Shown here: positions 1 to 7,839 of the stretch, one piece after another
How positions within the stretch are numbered: position 1 is the first letter of the stretch
Layout: each line of letters opens with the position of its first letter
Assembly: GCA_945949525.1 (NCBI GenBank)
Contig: CAMFES010000014.1
Location: 1 to 33,007 of the forward strand
Length of the DNA: 33,007 bases
Source: an uncultured Veillonellaceae bacterium
Lineage (GTDB): Bacteria > Bacillota > Negativicutes > Selenomonadales > Selenomonadaceae
Direction: 5' to 3'
Position numbers and translations under genes: made by a program
The notes under the pieces: model-generated
The model's database searches: none
Told to the model about the DNA's origin: nothing
Seen by the model: only the letters and a program-made list of their open reading frames with translations

Positions 1-174
1 TTTGAAGCATTTCTTGATGAAGTCTACGCTATTGATAATATTTCTTGATTAGAAAGATGTTCAATTTCGACTTGCAATTTACGAATTTCTTAGATCTGAT
101 AAAGGTAATATATTCTGCATAAAATCAACTTCCCTTCATTAATGTAGTTTAGTCTTTCATATATAGTATACGCA

Positions 175-214
175 AGAAAGCTGTAAAATTCAATGTGGAA
201 TTTTACAGCTTTCT
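175..214. repeat. Perfect 17-bp inverted repeat (possible terminator)
   Basis: The arms at 175-191 and 198-214 are perfect reverse complements around a 6-base loop. The hairpin lies directly after the stop codon of the minus-strand CPBP remnant (216), which suggests it was that gene's terminator. There is no strong T run on either side, so intrinsic termination is only plausible. Confidence 0.6.
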
Positions 215-215
215 A

Positions 216-452
216 TTATGTAACAAAAGCATTTAGAAGATTTACAAAATATAAAACAATACCGTCTGAAAACTTGTACACAATCGCAAATCCAAATTCT
301 AATGCATAAATTAAAAGAATATCACCCAAAGTACGGAAACTGAGATATCCTAAATGATAAAGTGAAAACATGACTCCTAAAACTAAAATTGCAGAAATCC
401 AATAAAATTATTGTTCTACTCTACTTTGTGCAAATCCTCGAAACAAAATTCT
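216..452 (-). pseudogene. C-terminal remnant of a CPBP (CAAX/ABI-type) intramembrane protease
   Basis: Read on the minus strand from 452, the frame gives ILFRGF, an in-frame stop near 405-407, then FYWISAILVLGVMFSLYHLGY and, near the end, YFVNLLNAFVT. CPBP family membrane proteases have this pattern: an EExxxR-like motif, a hydrophobic helix with an FxxxH-like motif, and a closing motif with N near the C terminus. The in-frame stop, the stop at 453-455 and the missing N-terminal half show it is broken. The perfect hairpin at 175-214 follows the stop. Assignment is by motif reading only. Confidence 0.55.
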
Positions 453-480
453 TTAAAAAACGTAGTCATAAGTAACTTTA

Positions 481-625
481 CTGTGGTCTATGCCCATAAT
501 TGCTCTTAGGCTTAGGTGTTCCACGTCGAATTTCGTAATATTAATATATAGTAGTGTGCGCACATTCCACGATAGCAGCAATGTCACGCAGAGAATATCC
601 TTGATGTTGAAGCACCTGAAATCCC
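481..625 (-). pseudogene. IS30-like transposase N-terminal remnant
   Basis: On the minus strand, a frame interrupted by a stop reads QVLQHQGYSLRDIAAIVECAHTTIY and then EIRRGTPKPKSNYGHRPQ. The pattern 'GYSLRDIA..V.C..TTI..E.RRGT' matches the helix-turn-helix start of IS30-family transposases. No DDE catalytic part follows, so this is a fragment. Confidence 0.5.
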
Positions 626-677
626 CCCTTCATCCAAAGAAATCAAAATAATGGATGATTTTGGGCTTACCCGATAC

Positions 678-870
678 ATGTCTCAGGAAAGCTGCTCACC
701 TGATAATTCAGCGTGTGAATGTATCTTTGGAATATAAAAAATGAGATGTTCTACAATACCGATGGGACAGGTGTAAACATTTTAGATTTTATCAATATAT
801 TAAACATTTATCTAAACTGGTATAATGAGTCAAGAATAAAAAATCATTAGGATATATGAGTCCTATGTAG
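678..870 (+). pseudogene. IS3/IS150-like transposase (OrfB) C-terminal remnant
   Basis: Three plus-strand frames join to give a typical IS3-family OrfB end: SPDNSACECIFG, then after a frameshift near 735 KNEMFYNTDG and YLNWYNESRIKK, then after a second frameshift near 841 SLGYMSPM and a stop at 868-870. The order matches 'DN...E.FFG.LK.E.FY...YI.(Y/W)YN..R...LGYMSP'. The catalytic N-terminal part is missing and no inverted repeats were identified, so the copy is dead. Confidence 0.6.
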
Positions 871-927
871 TACAGGCGTAGACTTACTGCGCCTTTGATA
901 ATGCCAAGAAATTCATACTGTTGATCC

Positions 928-956
928 TTTTCACACAAACGTTTTTATGTTATAAT
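928..956 (+). promoter_or_regulatory. Predicted sigma-A promoter of the Rpn-family gene
   Basis: TTTTCA at 928-933 and a perfect TATAAT at 951-956 are separated by 17 bases. The start of transcription would fall near 963, about 60 bases before the chosen ATG at 1023. The -35 box is weak. Confidence 0.5.
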
Positions 957-1022
957 ATAGTTAATATATTCCCCATGACTAAAGCCAATGATTTTCATAA
1001 AATTAAAGCTGGAGATGATATA

Positions 1023-1805
1023 ATGGGTTACAATGCAAAAATACGTGCTGATGCTATGAGCCTCAATCCCATAGATGATGCACTCTTTATCAAGATGGCT
1101 GAAAGCCTGAGGTTTTGTCAGGAAATTTTGAGGGTTTTCCTTGGGGATAAACAGCTTATCGTCTTGGAAAACATGCCGCAAAGCATTGTCAAGAATCTGC
1201 AGGGGCGCTCCTGCATCCTTGACCTGAAGTGCCGCCTGGCATCCGGCAGGATTGTACACATAGAAGTGCAAAAAGCGGATGATGATGACCACCAGCGAAG
1301 GGTACGTTATAATTCATCTATACTGACGGCAAACATTGTCGATCCAGGAGCTAAATTTCGGGATATACCTGATGTCATTTCTATATTTATTTCCAAATTT
1401 GATGTCTTTAAGCAGGGGAAAGCTGTATATCATGTAGAGCGTGTTATACAGGAAACTGGCAAAACAGTATACAATGGCACTCAGGAAATTTATATCAACG
1501 CAGAAGTTGACGATGCCTCCGATATTGCCAGGCTGATGAAGATTTTTGTGGAAGACAGCTATTATGATGATGAATTTCCTGCCACATCTGAACGAAAACG
1601 AATTTTTAAGACTACCGAGGAAGGAGTGAACGAAATGTGCGAAGTAATCGAACGCAATAGATCGGAAGCACGTGCCGAAGGACGTGCTGAGGGACGGCTG
1701 TCACTACTGATGAAACTGGTAAAGATGAACAAACTTACAATTAAAGAAGCTGCGAATGAAGCTGACATGACTGAGGCCGCCTTCAAGAAGCTGGCATTGC
1801 AGTAA
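1023..1805 (+). CDS. Rpn-family PD-(D/E)XK nuclease / putative transposase
   Basis: This 260-residue protein belongs to the Rpn/'PD-(D/E)XK nuclease family transposase' group, which in E. coli (RpnA) has DNA endonuclease activity and promotes RecA-independent recombination. The nuclease core is visible: D67 in ILDLKC and the E81-x-Q83 motif in HIEVQ, followed by the acidic stretch ADDDD. The C terminus carries the ARAEGRAEGR repeat and a helix-turn-helix-like tail (KLTIKEAANEADMTEAAFKKL) common in this family. The open frame extends upstream to 921, but the ATG at 1023 has GGAG eight bases before it, and MGYNAKIRAD fits the family start. It lies alone between transposase remnants and a bidirectional terminator. 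It appears intact. Its cellular role is uncertain. Confidence 0.8.
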   Translation: MGYNAKIRADAMSLNPIDDALFIKMAESLRFCQEILRVFLGDKQLIVLENMPQSIVKNLQGRSCILDLKCRLASGRIVHIEVQKADDDDHQRRVRYNSSILTANIVDPGAKFRDIPDVISIFISKFDVFKQGKAVYHVERVIQETGKTVYNGTQEIYINAEVDDASDIARLMKIFVEDSYYDDEFPATSERKRIFKTTEEGVNEMCEVIERNRSEARAEGRAEGRLSLLMKLVKMNKLTIKEAANEADMTEAAFKKLALQ

Positions 1806-1825
1806 TGCCCACACGCAACAAAAAC

Positions 1826-1878
1826 AGCACACACTAACGGCTAAGCTAAACCGTAAATGCGTGCTTTTTTGTTTTTTT
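1826..1878. terminator. Bidirectional terminator between the Rpn gene and rfbG
   Basis: An imperfect stem pairs AGCACACACTAACGG (from 1826) with CCGTAAATGCGTGCT (to 1865). It is followed by a T-rich tract (1865-1878) on the plus strand and preceded by an A run (1819-1824) that serves the minus strand. It separates convergent genes ending at 1805 and 1902. Confidence 0.65.
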
Positions 1879-1901
1879 AACATTTCCTAAAAATAAATAT
1901 C

Positions 1902-2972
1902 TCATCTGCCAGCTGACAAAAATTCCTCAATCTGCCTGTCCATAACAGTGCGGAGATCACCGGTGCCTTTGCCGCTCTGCCACACCTTTGCCCATTCCAC
2001 TGTCTTTTCAACAGCAAGCTCCAGATTCCAGCGGGGGCGCCATCCAAAAACCGATTTCAGCTTTGAGCAGTCCAGCTTGAGAAAGCCAGCTTCATGAGGG
2101 CCGCCATCGTGCTGATTAACCCATTTTATGCCATCGCCCCACTTGCTGACAAACAAATCTACCAGCGCTCCTGTCTGGAAGCAGTCGCCATCATCCGGCC
2201 CCACATTGTACCAGCCGGCATACCTGCCATCCTGATACTGCATAGCGGCAATCATCAGATAGGCATATAGCGGCTCCAGCACATGCTGATATGGCCGCGT
2301 TGAATATGGATTCCGCACCACAATATCCTTCCCTTGCAACGCCGCCCGAATGCAGTCAGGAATAATCCTGTCGCTGGCAAAATCGCCGCCACCAATAACA
2401 TTTCCCGCCCTGGCCGTGGAAATCGCCACTCTGCCATCGGCAAAAAAGCTGTTTTTATAGGAATGAGTTACCAGCTCACTGCAGGATTTGCTGTTGGAAT
2501 ATGGGTCAAAGCCATCCAGCTCATCACTTTCCCGATAGCCCCAGGTCCATTCCCTGTTTAGATAAACCTTATCCGTAGTGACATTCAAAAAGGATTTCAC
2601 ACAGTTCTTCTGCCTTATGCACTCAAGAACATTTACCGTCCCCATGACGTTAATGCTGTAGGTGTCAGCAGGATTCCTATACCCCTCCCGCACAATTGGC
2701 TGTGCCGCCAGATGAAAAACAAGCTCCGGCTGCACGTCATCAAACGTCCTTTTTAATGTTTCATAATCACGAATATCGTCAATCACGGACCTGATATCCT
2801 TCTCTATGCCCGCCAGCTCAAAAAGCGACGGATTAGCCGGCGGCTCAAGGGCATAGCCCGTAACATTTGCCCCTGCCATGGCCAGCATTTTACACAGCCA
2901 CGCTCCTTTGAACCCGGTATGCCCAGTAACCAATACATTTTTACCATGATAAAAATTAAAATCAAATTTCAT
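1902..2972 (-). CDS. rfbG: CDP-glucose 4,6-dehydratase
   Basis: This short-chain dehydrogenase converts CDP-D-glucose to CDP-4-keto-6-deoxy-D-glucose using bound NAD(H). It is the entry step to CDP-linked dideoxyhexoses used in O-antigens and surface or flagellar glycans. The N-terminal Rossmann motif GHTGFKG is near residue 17, followed by HLAAQPIVREGY, TTDKVY and the catalytic YSNSK. Length (356 aa) is normal. The frame also allows an ATG at 2990, but ATG 2972 has GGTG five bases upstream while 2990 has no ribosome-binding site. It lies about 40 bases downstream of the HNH nuclease gene on the same strand, ahead of a terminator. Its usual partners (RfbF cytidylyltransferase and later enzymes) are absent from the window. 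It may belong to a glycosylation locus interrupted by the defence genes; that link is inferred. Confidence 0.85.
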   Translation of the reverse strand: MKFDFNFYHGKNVLVTGHTGFKGAWLCKMLAMAGANVTGYALEPPANPSLFELAGIEKDIRSVIDDIRDYETLKRTFDDVQPELVFHLAAQPIVREGYRNPADTYSINVMGTVNVLECIRQKNCVKSFLNVTTDKVYLNREWTWGYRESDELDGFDPYSNSKSCSELVTHSYKNSFFADGRVAISTARAGNVIGGGDFASDRIIPDCIRAALQGKDIVVRNPYSTRPYQHVLEPLYAYLMIAAMQYQDGRYAGWYNVGPDDGDCFQTGALVDLFVSKWGDGIKWVNQHDGGPHEAGFLKLDCSKLKSVFGWRPRWNLELAVEKTVEWAKVWQSGKGTGDLRTVMDRQIEEFLSAGR

Positions 2973-3014
2973 TTCCGCACCAGATTTCATAAATATTTAT
3001 ATTTTATCCAAAAT

Positions 3015-3725
3015 CTACTTTTCCATGCTTGCCAACAATTCCTGCAAATACCAAATTAGCACGCCAACAAATGGAGTTTTTTCGTCTTTTTCTGCACGAA
3101 ACTTTTTCAAATATAGCCTACAAAGCTCTGGCATATCACCAGCAGCACTAATATCATCCATAAGAGTTTCTAGGACTTTTTTGCGTGCATCTATAAGCGG
3201 TGATTCTGGACAATTAAGATTTAATATTTCATTCAAATCACGCTGAACTGCCGCATCATCCGATTTTATTATTCCATCAACGGTATAATAAATGGAAGCT
3301 AATGTATCTGCCTTAATTGGATTAATTTTTTGAAATTCCTGGTCATCTTTACATGCATCACATGTTTTCGCAGACCCCTTATTATCAGAAGGCGTTGCCG
3401 TATGCGAGCCACCATCACAGGTTAAAACCATATTTTGATAATCCAGTCCCTGACCGACATCTCTTTGATCCTTGGGATTTCGTGGAATAATATGCTCAAT
3501 ATGTGTATAAAGCTCCTCAACATCCTCTTTTCCTTCCGGCGGTATTTTACGCATGCAATATGCACACAGGCCACCCTGTTCATGTAGTAATGATGCTCTT
3601 ACCACCTTCTTCAAAGGATTCCTCAACCTTTGATAAGCATCTTCAGGGGTATCCCCAGCCTGACGAGCTTCTTCACGTAGCTCCGCCAATCCTGCAGGCT
3701 CCACGCCTTTGATAATCGCAATCAT
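3015..3725 (-). CDS. HNH endonuclease, PtuB-like (Septu / TIGR02646 family)
   Basis: This 236-residue protein has the features of the HNH nucleases paired with AAA ATPases in Septu and in Ec78-type retron systems. A zinc-binding CAYC near residues 53-56 precedes the nuclease motif HIEHIIPRN (about residues 75-83), then YQNMVLTCDG with the conserved Asn, and a late CDAC zinc pair. The start ATG overlaps the ATPase stop as ATGA (3722-3725), with GGAGG just upstream, so the two genes are translationally coupled. In Septu, PtuB cuts nucleic acid within a complex with the ATPase. No reverse transcriptase or msr/msd is seen here, so a stand-alone Septu-like system fits better than a retron. The family call is confident; antiphage function is inferred. 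Confidence 0.8.
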   Translation of the reverse strand: MIAIIKGVEPAGLAELREEARQAGDTPEDAYQRLRNPLKKVVRASLLHEQGGLCAYCMRKIPPEGKEDVEELYTHIEHIIPRNPKDQRDVGQGLDYQNMVLTCDGGSHTATPSDNKGSAKTCDACKDDQEFQKINPIKADTLASIYYTVDGIIKSDDAAVQRDLNEILNLNCPESPLIDARKKVLETLMDDISAAGDMPELCRLYLKKFRAEKDEKTPFVGVLIWYLQELLASMEK

Positions 3726-5032
3726 TTTACGCCTCCGCGAAACTCCTCCAGCTTCAACTTAACTCTGCAGCTTGCCACTTCCGAATCATTGTAGTTGCGA
3801 ATTTTATCCAAGCCATCAAGAACTTCCCTCGCTTCAGTAAATTTCTTCTCATTAACAAACTTATAAAATAAATCAAACTGTTCTTGAACGTAAATAGGTC
3901 TTTGAGAAGTCCCCATTATTTCGCCTAAAACTGAACCTACATCCTTGCCATAAACCTCACTGCCTGCGTTCACAATCTCACGATCGCTTAAAATCCTAAG
4001 GTTTTTGCTATAGACAGAATTAATAACTGCCGGGGCATGTGTAGTTACTATAAACTGAATTTTTGGAAAAATACTTTGCAGAGCCCCAATAACCTTTTGT
4101 TGCCATTTAGGATGCAAATGTAAATCCACTTCATCAATCATTATCAGGCCTTGAGTTTCTGTCAATACGTTATCTGAATACTGAGGATTCAGTACAGCCA
4201 TACGATAAGCAATGTCTGCTATCAAGCTTATGGTGCATTTATAACCATCACTTAAATTCCCAAATGGTTCGCTCATACGATAACCACTTGTATCTGTGTA
4301 ATCTATGTTTAGCTCATTGGTATCCATATTGTAATATACGTTGGAATCCTCGTATCCTGTCATCTGCTCAAAACACTTTTCAATGGCCTTATACACGGCA
4401 GAATGCGTACTAACCACAGGTAAATTCTTTTCCAGCCTTTGATATTTCTGGACGGTACTTTTCCTGAACCAATTCAGCATCAGCTTAAGATTGGTGGTAC
4501 CGCTCAGACAGTCAATATAACCATTTGTACGGGTACTAGACCTAAAGCTATCAGACTTTTTCTCTCTATGATAATCCCAAATACGATTCGTGCCATAATA
4601 AGCAATCATAGGCAGTTCAACACCGTCGTCACCTTCGCGGAGCTTTGACTGAAGTTCTCTGGCAAACATTCTTATATTTTTTGACGCAACAATCGTCGTT
4701 TTACCTTCACTGCTATTCAAGGAGCGATGCCATTTGTATTTTTTGTTATCAATTTCTGCAACTGCTTCAACATTCACAGGGTATTGCTGTTGCACATCAT
4801 CAGCACTGCCTACTTTAAACGCCTTTACATGTGCATCCGAAGCAGATATCTTTCTTCCCGACAATCCATCCATTGCTGTAAAAATAGTCCCCATCGCAAT
4901 AGCAATTCCATCCAAAATAGAGGTTTTACCAGAGCCATTGTTGCCGACAATTACTGTTAACTCCTTTGAAAAATCTATTTTAAAGGACTCAAAGCATTTA
5001 AAATTATGCAATTGTATGCTTTGCAAATACAT
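3722..5032 (-). CDS. AAA/ABC-type ATPase, PtuA-like (Septu)
   Basis: This is a 436-residue SMC/RecF-like ATPase of the AAA_21 (OLD/PtuA) type. It starts MYLQSIQLHNFKCFESF, has Walker A GNNGSGKT near residues 30-37, an ABC signature-like LSDGYK, Walker B LIMIDEVDLHLHP and a terminal switch TTHAPAVI. There is no TOPRIM domain after the ATPase, which separates it from OLD nucleases. The ATG at 5032 has a strong GGAGGTG six bases upstream; a 12-codon upstream extension lacks such support. It is coupled to the HNH gene by an ATGA overlap and preceded by its own promoter (5117-5145). In Septu, PtuA oligomers bind PtuB and sense or respond to phage. Assignment rests on the pair plus motifs. Confidence 0.8.
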   Translation of the reverse strand: MYLQSIQLHNFKCFESFKIDFSKELTVIVGNNGSGKTSILDGIAIAMGTIFTAMDGLSGRKISASDAHVKAFKVGSADDVQQQYPVNVEAVAEIDNKKYKWHRSLNSSEGKTTIVASKNIRMFARELQSKLREGDDGVELPMIAYYGTNRIWDYHREKKSDSFRSSTRTNGYIDCLSGTTNLKLMLNWFRKSTVQKYQRLEKNLPVVSTHSAVYKAIEKCFEQMTGYEDSNVYYNMDTNELNIDYTDTSGYRMSEPFGNLSDGYKCTISLIADIAYRMAVLNPQYSDNVLTETQGLIMIDEVDLHLHPKWQQKVIGALQSIFPKIQFIVTTHAPAVINSVYSKNLRILSDREIVNAGSEVYGKDVGSVLGEIMGTSQRPIYVQEQFDLFYKFVNEKKFTEAREVLDGLDKIRNYNDSEVASCRVKLKLEEFRGGVK

Positions 5033-5116
5033 CCTAACACCTCCAGAATATCGTTCACAGCCAACCAATTATCTCTAAATCTGCCTAATCAACTATTACA
5101 ACATCTGTACATTAAT

Positions 5117-5145
5117 ATTGTACGATAATCTATACGCATATTCAA
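5117..5145 (-). promoter_or_regulatory. Predicted sigma-A promoter of the ptuA-ptuB-rfbG unit, with overlapping palindrome
   Basis: On the minus strand TTGAAT (5140-5145) and TACAAT (5117-5122) are separated by exactly 17 bases, giving a start near 5110 and a leader of about 78 bases. A near-perfect 17-bp palindrome (GTACA-7-TGTAC, about 5106-5122) covers the -10 box and start point, a typical operator position. Confidence 0.65.
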
Positions 5146-5148
5146 TAG

Positions 5149-5179
5149 AAAAAAGCAGGCTACCGCATAGATAACCTGC
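5149..5179 (-). terminator. Intrinsic terminator of the flagellar late operon
   Basis: On the minus strand GCAGGTTA (5179-5172) pairs with TAGCCTGC (5162-5155) with one G-U pair, and is followed by six T residues (5154-5149). It lies about 50 bases after the last flagellar gene and just before the ptuA promoter. Confidence 0.8.
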
Positions 5180-5227
5180 CTCTCATCTCATATAAGCTCG
5201 CATAAGCTTATCTCAGCCTATACAACA

Positions 5228-5599
5228 TCAATATTCCCTGCTGAACAATCCGGCATTGGCACCGTAGCCGGTCACATCGTAGTTGCGCACCTGGGCGTTG
5301 TTGCGGCGGGATTTGTTCAGCCAGGTGCGGGCCTTGTACATAATCTGCATGTCCATAGGCTTGATCTGCTCCCGCATGGCATCACACTCCGGGGTGCTGC
5401 TGAAATCACGCTCTGACTCCGGCAAGGCCTGCATCATTTCCATGAGCTGCTGACGCTGGTCTACCAGCTCAAGAAATGTATCGATATCCTCAGCCTTGAT
5501 AAACTTCAGCAGTTCCTCCGTAGCACCTAGATATCTTTCCCATAGCTGTTTTTCCGTGTACTTGGGAGCCGGTCTTTTCAGCTTCGGTGGCTGCATCAT
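5228..5599 (-). CDS. FliT-like flagellar export chaperone (position-based call)
   Basis: A small helical protein of 123 residues at the end of the flagellar operon, where Bacillus has fliT. The middle (YLGATEELLKFIKAEDIDTFLELVDQRQQLMEMMQ, read as two helices) has the charged, coiled-coil-like composition of FliT family chaperones, which bind the FliD cap protein before export. The ATG overlaps the fliS stop (TGATG at 5599-5601), so the two are translationally coupled. A second ATG follows immediately at 5596. The C-terminal tail YGANAGLFSREY has no recognised function. Sequence similarity to characterised FliT cannot be confirmed by eye. Confidence 0.6.
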   Translation of the reverse strand: MMQPPKLKRPAPKYTEKQLWERYLGATEELLKFIKAEDIDTFLELVDQRQQLMEMMQALPESERDFSSTPECDAMREQIKPMDMQIMYKARTWLNKSRRNNAQVRNYDVTGYGANAGLFSREY

Positions 5600-5985
5600 C
5601 AGGATGCACCTCTTTCCTTTCTAGCAATCTTCATGGCCTCAGCCCAAGCATCCCGCAGCTCGCGGATGATGTCCATGCACTCCGTCACCTTCTCCGGCTT
5701 GCTGCGCATATTGGCCTCAACCAAGCTATTGTACACATAATCATACAACGGCATCAGCTGCTTAGAAATGTCGTACTCCATTTTCAGGGTTGCCTGAAAC
5801 TCCAGGATAATCCTCTGGGCCTTCTGCAGGGAGGTGTTGCACTGCTCCCACTTTTTGGCCTCCATGGCCTCCAGCCCTTCCTTCATAAAGCGGAGTGCCC
5901 CGTTATAGAGCATAAGGGTCAGCGCCTCCGGAGTTGCCGTCATTACCTGCTGTCTTTTGTATGCTTCTGCTGCGTTATTAATCAT
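5599..5985 (-). CDS. fliS: Flagellar export chaperone FliS
   Basis: FliS (128 aa) binds the disordered C terminus of flagellin in the cytoplasm, prevents early polymerisation and delivers it to the export gate. The family features are clear: an N-terminal AYKRQQVMTATPEALTLMLYNGALRFM, the helix around ILEFQATL, and YDYVYNSLVEANMRSKPEKVTECMDIIRELRDAWAEA near the C terminus. GAGGG lies six bases before the ATG. It sits directly between fliD and the fliT-like gene, as in Bacillus and Clostridium. In this organism its client would be the peptidase-bearing flagellin at 30974-32695, whose C-terminal D0 region is conserved. Confidence 0.95.
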   Translation of the reverse strand: MINNAAEAYKRQQVMTATPEALTLMLYNGALRFMKEGLEAMEAKKWEQCNTSLQKAQRIILEFQATLKMEYDISKQLMPLYDYVYNSLVEANMRSKPEKVTECMDIIRELRDAWAEAMKIARKERGAS

Positions 5986-6008
5986 ATAGTTCCCTCATTT
6001 TCAGATTA

Positions 6009-7769
6009 TCAGCCTGTAATATAGCTCAACTGGGCCCCCAGCTTGGACAATGCCACCTCCATGGCATCATACTTGTCGTAGAGCTTGTTCTCGTAGGACT
6101 TCATCAATGTCTGGAAGCTGGTCATCTTGGTCTGCATGTTGGTAATCAATTTGCCAAGATAGCTCTGGTCATCCGTTGCCTTGCTGGTTCCAGCATAATC
6201 CTCAAAAATATCCATATTTTCAGTCATGGCATTGTACAGGCGGTTGGCAATACCGGTATTCTTGTAGTCTTCTTTCTTTTCATAAGAAGTAAGCTTGTTG
6301 GTATTGGTGCTGCCGGCAATGTAGGAGCTGTCCTGATCAGAAGCAAAGAGCTGGTATACGCAGTCCGGATCCTCATTCAAAGCCTTTCTCAGCTTGTCCT
6401 CATCCAGAGTAATATGCCCCTTGGTAGTGGTGGTGGTAATGCCGATGGCGGACAGGGAATTGTACTTGCTGTCTACCGCATCTACAGGGGTATACAGAGC
6501 CTCACGCATGTCGCTGACCAGATTGCGCACCTCATTGTTGTGATACAGCAGGCCGGACTTCGCCTTTTCGTTCCACTTCTTGATCTGCTCCTCGGTCATC
6601 TCCGCTTCCTGTTCCTTGGTCAGCGGCTTGTAGTCAGAGTATTTTTCCTCTGACAGCTTGTCATTGAGGCTGTCCAGCAGGGTGTTGTACATATCCACAA
6701 ATTTCTTGACATTGTCCACAATGGTATCAGTGTCCTGACTGACATTAACCGTGGTGGTCTTGCCAACCTCACTGACATTATTGAAGTTATAGGTAACACC
6801 TGCTACCGTAATCTTGTTGGTTTCCAAATCATAAGTCTTGCCATCGATGGTAGCCTTGGCGTTGGTACCTTCAGCAACCGTAACAGCATTGCCACTGGTA
6901 AAATTCATAGCATTTGCCAACGTATTATCCTGAGCATTATACGACGACAACTGCAAGCGATTTAACAAATCTGCTGTCTCGTTACTACCAGCAGTAATAT
7001 TTATAATATTATCCTTACCACTGGTCTTGTTATACATAGAAAAAGACCCATTGGCTGTGTCAAAACCAGCCTGAATATTTGCTCCGCTCTTGTTAATTGC
7101 GCTCGCCAAATCACTCAGGGTTTTCTTGTCCTGTATTATATCGTCATAGGTCAACGTTACCGTATATTCCTTGGCATTAGCCGCAGACGAATCCTTCAAG
7201 GTCAATGTAATGGCAGCCGAAGAACCATCAATATCAGTAAGCGTTTCTTCTCCGCTGCCATCAGCATTGCTCCGCTTTATTGTATATTTATACGTTCCGT
7301 CACCATTATCATGGGTCTGAACATCCTTGTACATCAAATCCCTCAAGTAGTTCTTGCCCGGATTTGCATCATTTGCAAACTCAATAGTAGCTGGAATCTG
7401 TTTCGAAGAATCATTAGGATCAGCCTTCATACCAGTCATAATATATGCATTGCTTGCCACCTGGGATACGCTTACCTTGTGATTCATAGCCGCAGCCGCA
7501 CCATTTGCCGTAACAGAAACCACGTCATTGTTGGTGCTGGTAGCCTTCATGGCACTCATATTTGACTGCATCTTGAAGTCCGTCATGTTGGCCTTGAAGG
7601 TCTTCATGCTGTCATAGACCCCTACATAGGCCTCCTTCAGCCACTCCTGCTTCATCTCATTCTGATACATCTTGTCGTACTGGCTCTGCTTGTTCATCAT
7701 GCCCATTTTTACCAGGGACTCAATGTCAAGGCCGGAACCGGACAAGCCATATATGCCGTTTGCGCCCAT
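6009..7769 (-). CDS. fliD: Flagellar filament cap protein FliD (HAP2)
   Basis: FliD (586 aa) forms the oligomeric cap at the filament tip that folds incoming flagellin. The N terminus carries the typical GIYGLSGSGLDIESLVKMGM motif and a heptad region (KMYQNEMKQEWLKEAYVGVYDSMKTFKANM). The C terminus has FliD_C features, including LSAIGITTTTTKGHITLDEDKLRKAL followed by NEDPDCVYQLF, and a closing coiled coil (MTSFQTLMKSYENKLYDKYDAMEVALSKLGAQLSYI). The long middle (about residues 150-340) is variable and Thr/Asn/Asp rich, as usual for exposed domains. AGGAGG lies eight bases before the ATG. In this organism it would cap a filament built from an enzymatic flagellin. Confidence 0.95.
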   Translation of the reverse strand: MGANGIYGLSGSGLDIESLVKMGMMNKQSQYDKMYQNEMKQEWLKEAYVGVYDSMKTFKANMTDFKMQSNMSAMKATSTNNDVVSVTANGAAAAMNHKVSVSQVASNAYIMTGMKADPNDSSKQIPATIEFANDANPGKNYLRDLMYKDVQTHDNGDGTYKYTIKRSNADGSGEETLTDIDGSSAAITLTLKDSSAANAKEYTVTLTYDDIIQDKKTLSDLASAINKSGANIQAGFDTANGSFSMYNKTSGKDNIINITAGSNETADLLNRLQLSSYNAQDNTLANAMNFTSGNAVTVAEGTNAKATIDGKTYDLETNKITVAGVTYNFNNVSEVGKTTTVNVSQDTDTIVDNVKKFVDMYNTLLDSLNDKLSEEKYSDYKPLTKEQEAEMTEEQIKKWNEKAKSGLLYHNNEVRNLVSDMREALYTPVDAVDSKYNSLSAIGITTTTTKGHITLDEDKLRKALNEDPDCVYQLFASDQDSSYIAGSTNTNKLTSYEKKEDYKNTGIANRLYNAMTENMDIFEDYAGTSKATDDQSYLGKLITNMQTKMTSFQTLMKSYENKLYDKYDAMEVALSKLGAQLSYITG

Positions 7770-7839
7770 TTTCGTCGCCTCCTAATCAATAGCTCCTAAT
7801 CACTAAACTAATATCAAAAAATCTATCATCCATTATGCA

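Noticed and set aside
1-170. Possible coding remnant on the minus strand (EIRKLQVEIEHLSNQEILSIA)
   Set aside because: Too short and AT-rich to assign; it could be part of a transposase or regulator, but no motif decides it.
3015-5032. Retron (reverse transcriptase plus ncRNA) linked to the ATPase-HNH pair
   Set aside because: No reverse transcriptase motifs (YxDD) and no msr/msd-like inverted repeats were seen nearby.
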